Of a stretch of DNA of 64,000 nt, positions 24,403 through 33,695 are shown in pieces; position 1 is the stretch's first letter, and each line of letters starts with the position of its first letter. Under the pieces are notes generated by a model that worked only from the letters and a program-made list of their open reading frames with translations, searched no databases and was not told where the DNA came from. Source of the DNA: Flavobacterium sp. N2038 (lineage in GTDB: Bacteria; Bacteroidota; Bacteroidia; Flavobacteriales; Flavobacteriaceae); NCBI RefSeq assembly GCF_025947185.1, contig NZ_CP110001.1, forward strand, positions 496,001 through 560,000, written 5' to 3'. Made by a program: the position numbers and the translations under genes.

Positions 24403-25641
24403 ATGAAAAAACCACTTATTTTTTTATTGCTAGTATTCATTCAATCTGTTAATAGTCAAGAGCTGGCATTAGTTAAAAAGAACTCAAAAATTGGCTATCT
24501 GTCTAAAGACGGATCGTACGCCATAGAGCCTCAGTTTAAATCTGCCAAAAGTTTCTACGAAGGCTTAGCTGCCGCAGAAAACGGCGGAAAATGGGGTTTT
24601 ATTGACACAAAAGGAAACTGGGCAATTCCTGCTACTTTTGACAATGCTAAGGATTTTAACAGCGGAATTGCTATCGTACAAAAAGATAAGAACTGGGTTT
24701 ATATCAATACAAAAGGAGAGATTCAAAAAGCACCCGATTCAGAGAAATTATTTGACTTTAATTATGGTGTAGCCTTTATTAGACAAGCAAACAAAGTTGG
24801 GCTAATCAATCCAAAAATGGAAATTGTCCTACAGCCAAAATACGATCAGATTAAATCTTTTGAAAATGGTTTTGCCAGAGTTGAAAACAACAAAAAATGG
24901 GGAATCATTAATACCGAAGGAAAAGAAGTAGTAGAAGTTGCTTATGACGAAGTAGGTAATTATTTTAAAAATGTAGCCTGGGCAAAAAAAGACAAAACTT
25001 TTGGTCTGGTAAATGCAGGGAATTTTATTCCGGTTGATGGTGCCGAAAAAATCTGGGATTTTGAAACACAAGACTTGACATTTGCTAAAAAAAATGGAAA
25101 AATAGGCTTTATTGACCTTAAAGGAAACTGGGCTATCTTACCTATATATGATAAAGGAAAAGCATTCTCAAAAAATCTGGCACCGGTTTTAGTTGGAAAA
25201 AAATGGGGATACATCAATTTAAAAGGAGATTTTATCATTGAACCAACGTATAACGATGCCGAAGTTTTCGGCTCAAATGGTTTAGCTCCGGTTAAAGAAA
25301 GCAACTGGGGATTTATCAATGAAAGCGGAAAACTGGTAATTCCGACACAATACGGAATCACAGCAAATGGAATTGTGGCTATGTTTATCGATCAGGATAA
25401 AGGTTTTATAAATGGTGTTGCGAGAGTGAAAAACGAAGGAAAATGGGGATTTCTTAAACCAGACGGAACTGTTTTAGCCAACCAATGGTTTGATAATGCC
25501 GAACTTTTCTCTAAAACAGCAGAGAAAAAAGTAATAACTGAAGCTCCTGCCGAAAAACCAAAACAGGAAACGAAGACCGAAACGAAAACAGCAAAAGCAG
25601 GACCAAAAACGGTAAAAAAGCCAGCTGGCAAAAAAAAGTAA
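24403..25641 (+). CDS. exported WG-repeat protein
   Basis: 412 residues. Signal peptide MKKPLIFLLLVFIQSVNSQE, then about eight WG-type beta repeats (units such as GKWGFIDTKGNWAIPATFDN and KKWGIINTEGKEVV spaced about 45 residues), and a Lys/Thr-rich tail from about residue 375. WG repeats form small beta modules often linked to protein or peptidoglycan contacts. It lies between the ammonia-lyase and fabG, 26 nt before fabG. Its role in pigment formation is not known; it may help place the pigment in the envelope. Confidence 0.9.
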   Translation: MKKPLIFLLLVFIQSVNSQELALVKKNSKIGYLSKDGSYAIEPQFKSAKSFYEGLAAAENGGKWGFIDTKGNWAIPATFDNAKDFNSGIAIVQKDKNWVYINTKGEIQKAPDSEKLFDFNYGVAFIRQANKVGLINPKMEIVLQPKYDQIKSFENGFARVENNKKWGIINTEGKEVVEVAYDEVGNYFKNVAWAKKDKTFGLVNAGNFIPVDGAEKIWDFETQDLTFAKKNGKIGFIDLKGNWAILPIYDKGKAFSKNLAPVLVGKKWGYINLKGDFIIEPTYNDAEVFGSNGLAPVKESNWGFINESGKLVIPTQYGITANGIVAMFIDQDKGFINGVARVKNEGKWGFLKPDGTVLANQWFDNAELFSKTAEKKVITEAPAEKPKQETKTETKTAKAGPKTVKKPAGKKK

Positions 25642-25667
25642 TAATATAGCACGAATAACGAATAAAT

Positions 25668-26399
25668 ATGAAATGTGTATTAGTAACAGGCGGTTCGAGA
25701 GGAATTGGAAGTGCTATTTGCAAAAAATTAGCTGTTGAATCTAATTATCATATTCTGATCAATTACCATTCAAACAAAACCGCTGCCGAAGAAACACTTC
25801 AGGAAATTCAAAAATTAGGTGCAAGCGGAGAAATTCTGGGTTTTGATGTTTCTAATTTTGAACAGGTACAAACAGTTTTAACAAAATGGCAGGACGCCAA
25901 CCCTGAAGCTATTGTTGAAGCTATTGTAAACAATGCCGGAATTACAAAAGACGGTTTATTTATGTGGATGACTCCTGAAGACTGGAACGGTGTTGTGAAC
26001 ACAAGTCTGAACGGATTCTTTAATGTAACGCAGTTTTTCATTCAGAAAATGCTGCGTAATAAATATGGCCGAATTGTAAATATGGTTTCGGTTTCGGGAG
26101 TAAAAGGAACTGCCGGGCAAACCAACTATTCGGCTGCAAAAGGAGCAATCGTTGCTGCTACAAAAGCTTTGGCGCAAGAAGTTGCCAAACGCAATATTAC
26201 AGTAAATGCTGTAGCACCAGGTTTTATCAGAACAGATATGACAAGCCAGCTTGACGAAAAAGAATTACTAAAACTAATTCCTGTAAATCGTTTTGGTGAA
26301 GCTGAAGAAGTAGCAGATTTGGTAAGCTTTTTGATTTCTAAAAAATCGAGTTATATTACCGGCGAAATTATTAACATAAATGGCGGAATATATTCTTAA
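25668..26399 (+). CDS. 3-ketoacyl-ACP reductase (FabG-like)
   Basis: 243 residues, short-chain dehydrogenase. NADPH motif TGGSRGIGSAICK at the N-terminus, NNAGITKDGLF, catalytic Ser in MVSVSGVKG, and YSAAKGAIVAATK with the Tyr-Lys pair (YxxxK). It should reduce the beta-keto group in each polyene extension cycle, analogous to ApeQ of aryl polyene clusters. A ketosynthase gene follows after 17 nt. Confidence 0.92.
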   Translation: MKCVLVTGGSRGIGSAICKKLAVESNYHILINYHSNKTAAEETLQEIQKLGASGEILGFDVSNFEQVQTVLTKWQDANPEAIVEAIVNNAGITKDGLFMWMTPEDWNGVVNTSLNGFFNVTQFFIQKMLRNKYGRIVNMVSVSGVKGTAGQTNYSAAKGAIVAATKALAQEVAKRNITVNAVAPGFIRTDMTSQLDEKELLKLIPVNRFGEAEEVADLVSFLISKKSSYITGEIININGGIYS

Positions 26400-26416
26400 A
26401 AAATTACTTTTGAAAG

Positions 26417-27655
26417 ATGATGAATAAGAGAGTTGTAATTACCGGAATGGGAATTTATTCTTGTATCGGAACTTCTTTAGATGAAGTAAAGGAATCTTTA
26501 TACGAAGGAAAATCCGGTATTAAGTTTGATCCAGAAAGAAAAGAATTTGGTTTTCAATCAGCTTTAACCGGTATGGTTCCGAAAGCAAATTTAAAAGACT
26601 TACTAAACCGAAGACAACGTATGAGTATTGGTGAAGAAACCGAATACGCATACATGGCTACTATTGAAGCATTGAAAAATGCCAATATCGACGATGCTTT
26701 TTTTGAGAATCGCGAAGTTGGAATCATGTACGGAAACGACAGCGTTTCTAAAGCTATTATTGATGCTACAGATATTGTACGCGAGAAAAAAGATACTGCC
26801 TTAATTGGTTCCGGAGCGATTTTTAAATCGATGAATTCTACTGTTACCATGAATCTTTCGACAATTTTTAAACTTCGTGGTATAAATTTAACTGTTAGTG
26901 CAGCCTGCGCAAGCGGGTCGCATTCTATAGGATTGGCTTATTTTTTAATCAAAAGTGGTTTTCAGGATATTATTATTACCGGAGGTGCACAGGAAATTAA
27001 CAAATATGCTATGAGCAGTTTTGACGGTTTGGGCGTTTTTTCAAACAGAGAAAGCGATCCTGAAAAAGCCTCAAGACCTTTTGATGCAGATCGTGACGGA
27101 TTAATTCCGAGTGGTGGTGGTGCAACCTTAATTCTTGAAAGTTATGAGTCTGCTATTGCCCGCGGTGCCAATATTATTGCCGAAGTTGTAGGCTATGGCT
27201 TCTCATCAAACGGTGGACATATTTCGACACCAAATGTTGAAGGTCCGTCTATAGCCATGCAACGAGCGCTTGACGATGCCAAATTAAAACCCGCAGATAT
27301 TGAATATATTAATGCTCATGCAACCTCAACTCCCGTTGGAGACGGTAATGAAGCAAAAGCGATCTTTGAAGTCTTTGGTGAAAAAAATCCTCATGTAAGT
27401 TCCACAAAATCAATGACGGGTCATGAATGCTGGATGGCAGGAGCCAGTGAAGTGATCTATTCTATCCTAATGATGCAAAACGATTTTATTGCGCCAAACA
27501 TCAATTTAGAAAATCCAGATGAAGACGCATCTAAATTAAATTTAGTTAAAACTACGTTAAACAAAAAATTTGACATATTTTTGTCCAATTCTTTCGGTTT
27601 CGGAGGAACCAACTCTGCGTTGGTGGTTAAAAAGTTTAAATTAAACAATGAATAA
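26417..27655 (+). CDS. beta-ketoacyl-ACP synthase (FabF-like)
   Basis: 412 residues. Catalytic Cys164 in SAACASGSHS, His in NAHATSTPVGDG, and a second His in SMTGHECWMAGA give a complete Cys-His-His triad. It carries out decarboxylative condensation in aryl polyene extension. Its end overlaps the ACP gene by 8 nt, and the two are likely to work together. A second in-frame ATG one codon in is an equally good start. Confidence 0.93.
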   Translation: MMNKRVVITGMGIYSCIGTSLDEVKESLYEGKSGIKFDPERKEFGFQSALTGMVPKANLKDLLNRRQRMSIGEETEYAYMATIEALKNANIDDAFFENREVGIMYGNDSVSKAIIDATDIVREKKDTALIGSGAIFKSMNSTVTMNLSTIFKLRGINLTVSAACASGSHSIGLAYFLIKSGFQDIIITGGAQEINKYAMSSFDGLGVFSNRESDPEKASRPFDADRDGLIPSGGGATLILESYESAIARGANIIAEVVGYGFSSNGGHISTPNVEGPSIAMQRALDDAKLKPADIEYINAHATSTPVGDGNEAKAIFEVFGEKNPHVSSTKSMTGHECWMAGASEVIYSILMMQNDFIAPNINLENPDEDASKLNLVKTTLNKKFDIFLSNSFGFGGTNSALVVKKFKLNNE

Positions 27656-27902
27656 AGAAGAGATTATAACGAGAATTAATGGTTTTTTGGTTGATGAGTT
27701 TGAAGTAGACAATGATGAAATTGAACCAGATGCTAATTTAAAAGATACACTTGGGTTAGATAGTTTAGATTATGTAGATTTAGTGGTTTCGATTGAATCT
27801 AACTTTGGTGTAAAACTGGTTGAAGCAGATTTCGTTGGAATTGCGACTTTTCAGAACTTCTATGACCTGATTGAAAACAAGATAAAAGCTAAAACTGCTT
27901 AA
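27648..27902 (+). CDS. acyl carrier protein
   Basis: 84 residues, acidic four-helix carrier. The phosphopantetheine attachment Ser39 is in TLGLDSLDYVDLV. It overlaps the ketosynthase gene upstream and touches the acyltransferase gene downstream (the stop shares a base with the next ATG), so the three are translated together. It probably carries the growing polyene chain. Confidence 0.95.
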   Translation: MNKEEIITRINGFLVDEFEVDNDEIEPDANLKDTLGLDSLDYVDLVVSIESNFGVKLVEADFVGIATFQNFYDLIENKIKAKTA

Positions 27903-28780
27903 TGAGTCAATGGGATGGCAAATCAAAAGGAACAGTTTTAGGCTATAAAATATTCGTTTTTTTAATACAAAAAGCGGGTGTCAGGTCTGCTTATGTCCTA
28001 CTTTATTTTGTTGCTTCCTATTATTTCCTGTTTCTTAAAAAAAGCAATCAGGCAATTTTTTATTATTTTAAAGAAAGACTTAATTACTCTAATTTCCAAT
28101 CCAAAAAAATGGTTTTCAAAAGTTACTATACTTTTGGACAGACTATTATTGACAAAATTTCAATTTCGGCTGGTCTGCGAAATAAATTCAGTTATGAATT
28201 TGACGGAATCGAGATTCTGAAAAAACTTCTGGAAGAGAAAAAAGGCGGCGTATTAATTAGCGCGCACATTGGAAATTTTGAAATTGCCGAACACTTTTTT
28301 GGCGATATCGATCTTGATTTTCAAATCAATTTAGTTACAACAGACTTAGAACATTCTGCTATTAAAAATTATTTAGAGAGCGTTACTCAAAAACCTACTG
28401 TAAAATTCATCATTATTAGAGACGACCTTTCTCATATTTTTGAGATTAATGCGGCTTTGGCCAATAATGAACTGATTTGTTTTACAGGCGACCGTTATTT
28501 TGAAGGTACCAAATCTCTTTCTGCAACAATTCTGGGTAAAGATGCCAACTTTCCTGCCGGACCTTTTTTAATTGCCTCAAGATTAAAAGTGCCTGTTGTT
28601 TTTGTTTACGTAATGAAAGAACCCAACCTGCATTACCATTTATATGCACGTGAAGCCACAGTAAAACACCGCGACGAAAAAGGTTTATTAAACGAATACG
28701 TAAAAAGCGTAGAAAGCATTTTACAGAAATATCCTTTGCAGTGGTTCAATTATTTCGATTTTTGGAATCAGCTTAAATAA
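27902..28780 (+). CDS. LpxL-like lysophospholipid acyltransferase
   Basis: 292 residues. One or two hydrophobic segments lie near the N-terminus (about 30-50, SAYVLLYFVASYYFLFLKK), then the acyltransferase His-x4-acidic motif LISAHIGNFEIAEHF (about 118-132), and FTGDRYFEG further on. It belongs to the LPS-acyltransferase family, membrane-associated. In aryl polyene clusters a member of this family probably attaches the polyene to its lipid-like carrier. It could transfer polyenoyl from ACP to a resorcinol or a lipid. Confidence 0.85.
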   Translation: MSQWDGKSKGTVLGYKIFVFLIQKAGVRSAYVLLYFVASYYFLFLKKSNQAIFYYFKERLNYSNFQSKKMVFKSYYTFGQTIIDKISISAGLRNKFSYEFDGIEILKKLLEEKKGGVLISAHIGNFEIAEHFFGDIDLDFQINLVTTDLEHSAIKNYLESVTQKPTVKFIIIRDDLSHIFEINAALANNELICFTGDRYFEGTKSLSATILGKDANFPAGPFLIASRLKVPVVFVYVMKEPNLHYHLYAREATVKHRDEKGLLNEYVKSVESILQKYPLQWFNYFDFWNQLK

Positions 28781-28782
28781 AT

Positions 28783-28914
28783 GGCGCACAGATTTTGCAG
28801 ATTAAACGGGTTTACACTGAATTAAATCTTTTAAACCTTGTTCGCTCAAAACTCATTTCAATATCTAAAAAGAAAATCTGTGAGAACCTGTTTAAATCCG
28901 CAAAATCTGTGGCC
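28783..28914. repeat. imperfect inverted repeat between the first cluster operon and darA
   Basis: The left arm (28783-28816, containing CACAGATTTTGCAGATTAAA) is the approximate inverse of the right arm (28881-28914, containing TTTAAATCCGCAAAATCTGT). Words like these recur at 15000-15110, 36195-36240 and 42340-42400. They form an intergenic repeat family and do not look coding. Confidence 0.6.
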
Positions 28915-28960
28915 CAAAAACATTCCATTAAACAAGAAAATTCTTTTAAATAAATTTACT

Positions 28961-28968
28961 TATTTTTG
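28961..28968 (+). promoter_or_regulatory. -7 box of the darA operon
   Basis: TATTTTTG matches TAnnTTTG exactly, 26 nt before the darA ATG. It suggests that the dialkylresorcinol part has its own promoter within the cluster. Confidence 0.6.
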
Positions 28969-28994
28969 CTTGCAACCAAAGCAGATAAACCCAA

Positions 28995-29897
28995 ATGAAA
29001 AATGTTCTCGTTATTTATTATTCTCAATCCGGACAACTAGAATCAATTGCGCGAAATATTGCAAAACCATTCTTAAATTCAGAGGATATAAAAGTAACTT
29101 TTCACGAAATACAATTAGAAAAACCCTTTCCCTTTCCGTGGAATAAAACAACTTTTTTTGATGCTTTCCCGGAATCTTTTCTGCAAATTCCCACAGCTTT
29201 AAAACCTGTTTCTCAAGAAATTTTAAATACAAAATTTGATCTGGTTCTTTTACATTATCAGGTTTGGTATTTATCGCCTTCGATTCCTATGAATTCATTT
29301 CTAAAAAGTCCTGAAGCAAAGTCTATTCTTAACAATACACCTGTAATTACCATAAACGGCTCAAGAAACATGTGGATTATGGCTCAGGAAAAAGTAAAAG
29401 TTTTATTGAGGGATGTCAACGCAAAACTAGTAGGAAATGTAGCATTGGTTGATCGCGTTGGAAATTTAATTAGCGTAATTACTATTGTAAACTGGATGTT
29501 TTCCGGGGTAAAAAAGAGGTATTTAGGCTTTTTTCCTTTGCCAGGAGTTTCAGACAAAGACATTCAGGAATCAGATAAATTTGGAGAAATCATACTTTCA
29601 GAATTTAATCAGGACAAATTAGACACTTTACAGCCAAAACTGGCCGAAATCGGAGCCGTAAAAATTAGCCCGTATTTAGTGACAGTGGACAAAACAGCTA
29701 ACAAAATTTTTAATAAATGGTCTAATTTCATTTATAAAAACAATAAGAACAGAAAAGTGCTTCTTAAATTATTTTATGTTTATTTATTCCTTGCTATATG
29801 GTTAATCTCACCAATAGTATATATATTGCATGTTATTACCTATCCATTTAAGTTCAAAACCATAAAAAGACAAACTCAATATTATCAGGGAGTTTAG
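28995..29897 (+). CDS. darA: dialkylresorcinol condensing enzyme DarA
   Basis: 300 residues. Flavodoxin-like N-terminus NVLVIYYSQSGQLESIARNI, then a domain seen only in DarA proteins, with a hydrophobic C-terminal stretch (LFYVYLFLAIWLISPIVYIL) that may attach it to the membrane. DarA and DarB together make 2,5-dialkyl-cyclohexane-1,3-dione, the precursor of dialkylresorcinol, from a beta-ketoacyl and a second acyl thioester. darB follows 17 nt later. Identification comes from family resemblance and from the darA-darB pair. Confidence 0.9.
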   Translation: MKNVLVIYYSQSGQLESIARNIAKPFLNSEDIKVTFHEIQLEKPFPFPWNKTTFFDAFPESFLQIPTALKPVSQEILNTKFDLVLLHYQVWYLSPSIPMNSFLKSPEAKSILNNTPVITINGSRNMWIMAQEKVKVLLRDVNAKLVGNVALVDRVGNLISVITIVNWMFSGVKKRYLGFFPLPGVSDKDIQESDKFGEIILSEFNQDKLDTLQPKLAEIGAVKISPYLVTVDKTANKIFNKWSNFIYKNNKNRKVLLKLFYVYLFLAIWLISPIVYILHVITYPFKFKTIKRQTQYYQGV

Positions 29898-29914
29898 AAG
29901 ACCATATTTAGATT

Positions 29915-31048
29915 ATGTTTGACGTATATATTACCAAAGCCGCAAAGTATTTGCCAAATGAAGCCGTTTCAAATGATGAAATGGAAAATTATTTAGGGCT
30001 AATCAATGACACCGCTTCAAAAGCAAGGCGTATTATTTTGCGCAATAATAAAATTACCAGTCGATATTACGCTGTAGACAAAACCGGAAAAAGCACGCAT
30101 ACCAATGCTGAGTTGACCCGAAATGCTGTTTCACAGTTGTTTGATGAAAAATTTACAGATCAGGACTTAGAAGTTCTTTCTTGTGGTACATCATCACCCG
30201 ATATTTTAGCACCGTCACATGCTGCAATGGTTCACGGATTACTGAAAAATAAATCTGTCGAATTAAATTCCTCTATGGGAATTTGCTGTTCAGGAATGAA
30301 CGCATTAAAATATGGCTATCTTTCTATAAAATCCGGAAACTCGAATAATGCAATCTGCACGGGATCTGAAAAAGTTTCGACCTGGCTTTCTGCACAGAAA
30401 TACAATCATGAAATCATCAATTTAAAAAACCTTGAAGAACAGCCTATTATTGCTTTCAAAAAAGATTTTTTAAGATGGATGCTATCTGATGGTGCCGGAG
30501 CATTTTTATTAGAAAATAAACCTAACGGAGAAATTTCTTTAAAAATTGAATGGATGGAAGCCTATTCATATGCCTACGAATTAGAAACCTGCATGTATGC
30601 CGGAGGAGATAAACTAGAAAACGGAGACATAAAACCATGGAGTAATTATGGACCAGATCAATGGTTAAATGAATCTGTGTTTGCGGTAAAGCAAGATGTC
30701 AAACTACTAGATGAATTTATTCTGCCAAAAGGAGTTGAAAGTATGAGTGATGCTATGGCAAAACACAATATTACAGCTCAGGAGGTCGACTACTTTCTAC
30801 CACACGTTTCATCTCACTTTTTTGTTGAAGGACTTAAAAAAGGATTAGATGAAAAAGGGATTATTATTGCAGACGAAAAATGGTTTATGAATCTTTTAAG
30901 AGTGGGTAATGTTGGTTCAGCATCAATTTATATTGCCGTTGAAGAACTAATGAATTCAGGGAAATTAAAAAAAGGAGACAAAATTTTATTGTCTGTACCT
31001 GAAAGTGGAAGATTTTCATTTGCATATGCTTATTTAACGGTTTGCTAA
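29915..31048 (+). CDS. darB: beta-ketoacyl synthase III-like enzyme DarB
   Basis: 377 residues. KAS III fold: active Cys (Cys125) in SSMGICCSGMNA, His in FLPHVSSHFF, and Asn in LRVGNVGSASI, giving Cys-His-Asn. It condenses the two acyl units in dialkylresorcinol formation with DarA. It ends in TAATG, where its stop shares a base with the ATG of the next dehydratase-like gene. Confidence 0.9.
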   Translation: MFDVYITKAAKYLPNEAVSNDEMENYLGLINDTASKARRIILRNNKITSRYYAVDKTGKSTHTNAELTRNAVSQLFDEKFTDQDLEVLSCGTSSPDILAPSHAAMVHGLLKNKSVELNSSMGICCSGMNALKYGYLSIKSGNSNNAICTGSEKVSTWLSAQKYNHEIINLKNLEEQPIIAFKKDFLRWMLSDGAGAFLLENKPNGEISLKIEWMEAYSYAYELETCMYAGGDKLENGDIKPWSNYGPDQWLNESVFAVKQDVKLLDEFILPKGVESMSDAMAKHNITAQEVDYFLPHVSSHFFVEGLKKGLDEKGIIIADEKWFMNLLRVGNVGSASIYIAVEELMNSGKLKKGDKILLSVPESGRFSFAYAYLTVC

Positions 31049-31479
31049 TGGAAACTTCAATCCTTTTAGAAAAAGAAGCTGTCGAGAATTTACTGCCTCA
31101 AAAATTCCCTTTTGTGATGGTCGACCAAATGTTTTCGTATTCTGAAACATCATTGGTTGCAGGTTTGAAAATTCAAAATGACAATATTTTTTTAAAAGAA
31201 AACATTTTTTTAGAAGCCGGTTTAATAGAACACATGGCGCAGTCTGTAGCCTTACACACGGGTTATCAGTTTTTTCTAAAAAACGAAACTGCCCCAACCG
31301 GATATATTGGTTCTATTAAAGAAATTGAAATAAAAAAATTGCCAAAAATCAACGATTCCATTCAGTCAAAAATTACAATATTGCAGGAATTTGCGGGAAT
31401 TACTTTGGTTGATATTGTGACTTTTTTAGGTCATGAAGAAATTGCGAGCGGGCAAATGAAAACCGTTTTAGCAAAATAA
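31048..31479 (+). CDS. hotdog-fold dehydratase-like protein 1
   Basis: 143 residues from the ATG at 31048 (a TTG two codons earlier is not needed). Resembles FabZ/ApeP dehydratases: LLPQKFPFVMVDQMFSY at the start, LEAGLIEHMAQSVALHTGYQ in the centre. The usual GHFPG..PIMPG segment with the catalytic His is missing; only the Glu helix is kept. It may have altered chemistry, or pair with its neighbour. The next gene encodes a related protein 8 nt downstream. Confidence 0.8.
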   Translation: METSILLEKEAVENLLPQKFPFVMVDQMFSYSETSLVAGLKIQNDNIFLKENIFLEAGLIEHMAQSVALHTGYQFFLKNETAPTGYIGSIKEIEIKKLPKINDSIQSKITILQEFAGITLVDIVTFLGHEEIASGQMKTVLAK

Positions 31480-31487
31480 AATTAAGG

Positions 31488-31946
31488 ATGAAAGTTGGAG
31501 TTGACATACAAAATTATTTACCTCATCGTGCGCCAATGCTCATGGTCGATTTAATTTTAGATATTGATGCCAACTTTGTAGAAACTGTATTTTTAATTAG
31601 AGACAATAATATTTTTGTTGATAATGGTGTTTTTATTGAAGCCGGTCTAATCGAAAATACAGCACAAACCTGTTCTTCTATTGTTGGAAAAAAATATTTT
31701 TTTGAGGAAGACGGAACCGAAAATGAAAACGTAAATGTTATTGGTTTTATCAGTGCCTTAAAAAATTTAAAAATACATGCCTTGCCAAAAGTTGGCGATA
31801 CTATAACAACAAAAGCAACTTTAGTTTCCAAGTTTGTTGGTGATGATTATACAATATGTAATATGAGCTGTCAAAGTTTGCTCGAAAACAAAATACTTTT
31901 AGAATGCGAAATCAATTTGTTTATTCAAAAAACGATTTCGGTTTAA
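31488..31946 (+). CDS. hotdog-fold dehydratase-like protein 2 (ApeP-like)
   Basis: 152 residues. YLPHRAPMLMVDLILDID matches the N-terminus of FabZ/ApeP proteins, and VFIEAGLIENTAQTCSSIVG is the active-site helix. As in protein 1, the GHFPG..PG segment is replaced by IFVDNGV. Two adjacent copies of this type recall the paired dehydratases ApeI/ApeP. They are likely to dehydrate 3-hydroxyacyl-ACP during polyene growth, perhaps as a heterodimer. Confidence 0.8.
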   Translation: MKVGVDIQNYLPHRAPMLMVDLILDIDANFVETVFLIRDNNIFVDNGVFIEAGLIENTAQTCSSIVGKKYFFEEDGTENENVNVIGFISALKNLKIHALPKVGDTITTKATLVSKFVGDDYTICNMSCQSLLENKILLECEINLFIQKTISV

Positions 31947-31956
31947 ATAATTATCC

Positions 31957-32274
31957 ATGAGCTCAAAGAAATCTGTCTATCATTTGCTAATTCGAATAGG
32001 GATTTTGACTCTATTGATAGGAACTGTCTTTGTTATTTGGTGCCTTACATTTGATCCTCATAAATATTGCGACAATAATATACATCGACATGTTGATGGT
32101 GGTTTAGGAATGGTAGTAATGACTTTTATGACAGTATCAATTTATTACTTTATTTTATTTATAGAAATGCTTTATCTATTTGTCAAAAAAAGAAAAGATC
32201 TAGCCTTTATAAATTTGGGCTTTTTGATTATTAGCTCTTTTCTAGTATTTGTTTTTATGTATAGATCGTTTTAA
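31957..32274 (+). CDS. small integral membrane protein
   Basis: 105 residues with about three membrane helices: LIRIGILTLLIGTVFVIWCL, then a loop with HKYCDNNIHRHVDGG (two Cys before and in the loop, three His), then MVVMTFMTVSIYYFILFIEM, then LAFINLGFLIISSFLVFVFM. No recognised family. Its position in the pigment run, 11 nt after the dehydratase gene, suggests co-expression. The loop could bind a metal or lie in the periplasm. Confidence 0.7.
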   Translation: MSSKKSVYHLLIRIGILTLLIGTVFVIWCLTFDPHKYCDNNIHRHVDGGLGMVVMTFMTVSIYYFILFIEMLYLFVKKRKDLAFINLGFLIISSFLVFVFMYRSF

Positions 32275-32285
32275 ATTATTACATC

Positions 32286-32690
32286 ATGGAAAAAGAAAAT
32301 GTACCTCAGCACGATGGAAATTTAAGCAAAAAGAACCTGAAAGAGCTTGTTTATGCGACCGATGAAAACGGGAATTACACGACCGCTTTGAGTACGGGCT
32401 GGGAACCAAAAGCAATTGCACTTTCAAACGCAATTGACGATATAAAAGAACGTGCAGAAGAAGCCAGGATCAAAGTTCAAAACGGAGAATTGAGTCCGAT
32501 TTGTTATTTTATGGAACTCAACAAAATGGATTTAACGATTCTTGCCGGATATGTAGAAATGTGGAAATGGCGTGTAAAAAGACATTTTAAACCTGCCGTT
32601 TTTGCTAAATTAAACGACAAGATTTTACAAAAATATGCCGACGCTTTTGATATTTCAATTGCCGAATTAAAAAATAGTATCACTAAATAA
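32286..32690 (+). CDS. conserved-looking cytoplasmic protein of the pigment cluster
   Basis: 134 residues, helical, no signal peptide. Contains LKELVYATDENGNYTTALST and GWEPKAIALSNAID near the N-terminus, and IELKN-type short helices at the end. The ATG of the BtrH-like gene overlaps its stop by one base (TAATG). Unknown function. I have the impression that this small gene accompanies BtrH and ABC genes in other flexirubin clusters, but I cannot verify it here. Confidence 0.7.
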   Translation: MEKENVPQHDGNLSKKNLKELVYATDENGNYTTALSTGWEPKAIALSNAIDDIKERAEEARIKVQNGELSPICYFMELNKMDLTILAGYVEMWKWRVKRHFKPAVFAKLNDKILQKYADAFDISIAELKNSITK

Positions 32691-33688
32691 TGCAAGTTAC
32701 TTTTACACATCATCAATCTGCTCATTGTGAAAACGGAGTAGCTTCAAACCTCTTAAAAAACAGCGGACTCAATATCAGCGAACCGATGGTTTTCGGAATT
32801 GGTTCAGGGCTTTTTTTCGTGTATTTACCTTTCTTAAAAGTTAATCATGCGCCGGCAATCAGCTATAGAACTTTGCCTGGGCATATTTTTAATAAAGTTG
32901 CCAATCGTTTAAATCTAAAAATAAAAAGACAAAAATTTTCTTCGGTTGCCAATGCCAATAAAGCCTTAGAAGAAAATCTAAAAAATAATATTCCAACCGG
33001 ACTTCAAGTTGGTGTTTATCATTTAAGTTATTTTCCTGATGAATACCGCTTTCATTTCAACGCACACAATTTAGTCGTTTACGGCAAAACCGAAACCGAT
33101 TATTTGATTAGCGATCCGGTTATGGAAACCGTGACAACTTTAACCCACGACGAAATGGATAAAGTGCGTTTTGCCAAAGGTGCTTTTGCACCAAGAGGTC
33201 AAATGTATTATCCAATTCAGATTCCGAACAATGTTGATTATAAAAGTGCGATTATAAAAGGAATCAAAAATACGTGTCGAGATATGCTCGCGCCAATGCC
33301 AATTGTAGGTGTTCGCGGAATTAAAATGGTTTCTCGTCAAATTCGAAAATGGCCTAAAAAACACGGTGTTAGAAAAGCCAATCACTATTTGGCTCAAATG
33401 GTGCGTATGCAGGAAGAAATTGGAACCGGAGGCGGTGGTTTCCGTTTTATTTATGCTGCGTTTTTGCAGGAAGCTTCGGTTATTTTAGGTAATGAAGAAT
33501 TGAAAACGCTTTCAAAAGAAATGACACAAATTGGAGATTCATGGAGAGATTTTGCCGTTGAAGCCTCCAGAATTTATAAAAACCGAAGTGCCAAAGAAGA
33601 TGCCTATAACGCCATTGCCGATGAACTTTTGGACATTGCTAATCGCGAAGAAATCTTTTTCAAAAAACTAAAAAAAGCTATCAGCTAA
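32690..33688 (+). CDS. BtrH N-terminal domain protein (candidate acyl transferase)
   Basis: 332 residues. The N-terminal half matches the BtrH family (butirosin biosynthesis H; a papain-like fold that transfers an acyl group from ACP to an amine): HHQSAHCENGVASNLLKNSG with a candidate nucleophilic Cys in HCENG, and RFHFNAHNLVVYG plus YLISDPV as the His and acidic regions. The C-terminal half is helical. In flexirubin formation it is a candidate to move the polyenoyl group to another acceptor. It is followed by an ABC transporter. Confidence 0.8.
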   Translation: MQVTFTHHQSAHCENGVASNLLKNSGLNISEPMVFGIGSGLFFVYLPFLKVNHAPAISYRTLPGHIFNKVANRLNLKIKRQKFSSVANANKALEENLKNNIPTGLQVGVYHLSYFPDEYRFHFNAHNLVVYGKTETDYLISDPVMETVTTLTHDEMDKVRFAKGAFAPRGQMYYPIQIPNNVDYKSAIIKGIKNTCRDMLAPMPIVGVRGIKMVSRQIRKWPKKHGVRKANHYLAQMVRMQEEIGTGGGGFRFIYAAFLQEASVILGNEELKTLSKEMTQIGDSWRDFAVEASRIYKNRSAKEDAYNAIADELLDIANREEIFFKKLKKAIS

Positions 33689-33695
33689 CGATATT

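Noticed and set aside
24960..25361. Antisense reading frame in the WG-repeat gene
   Set aside because: It mirrors the sense repeats, has no ribosome-binding context, and the sense frame has a signal peptide and clear WG repeats.
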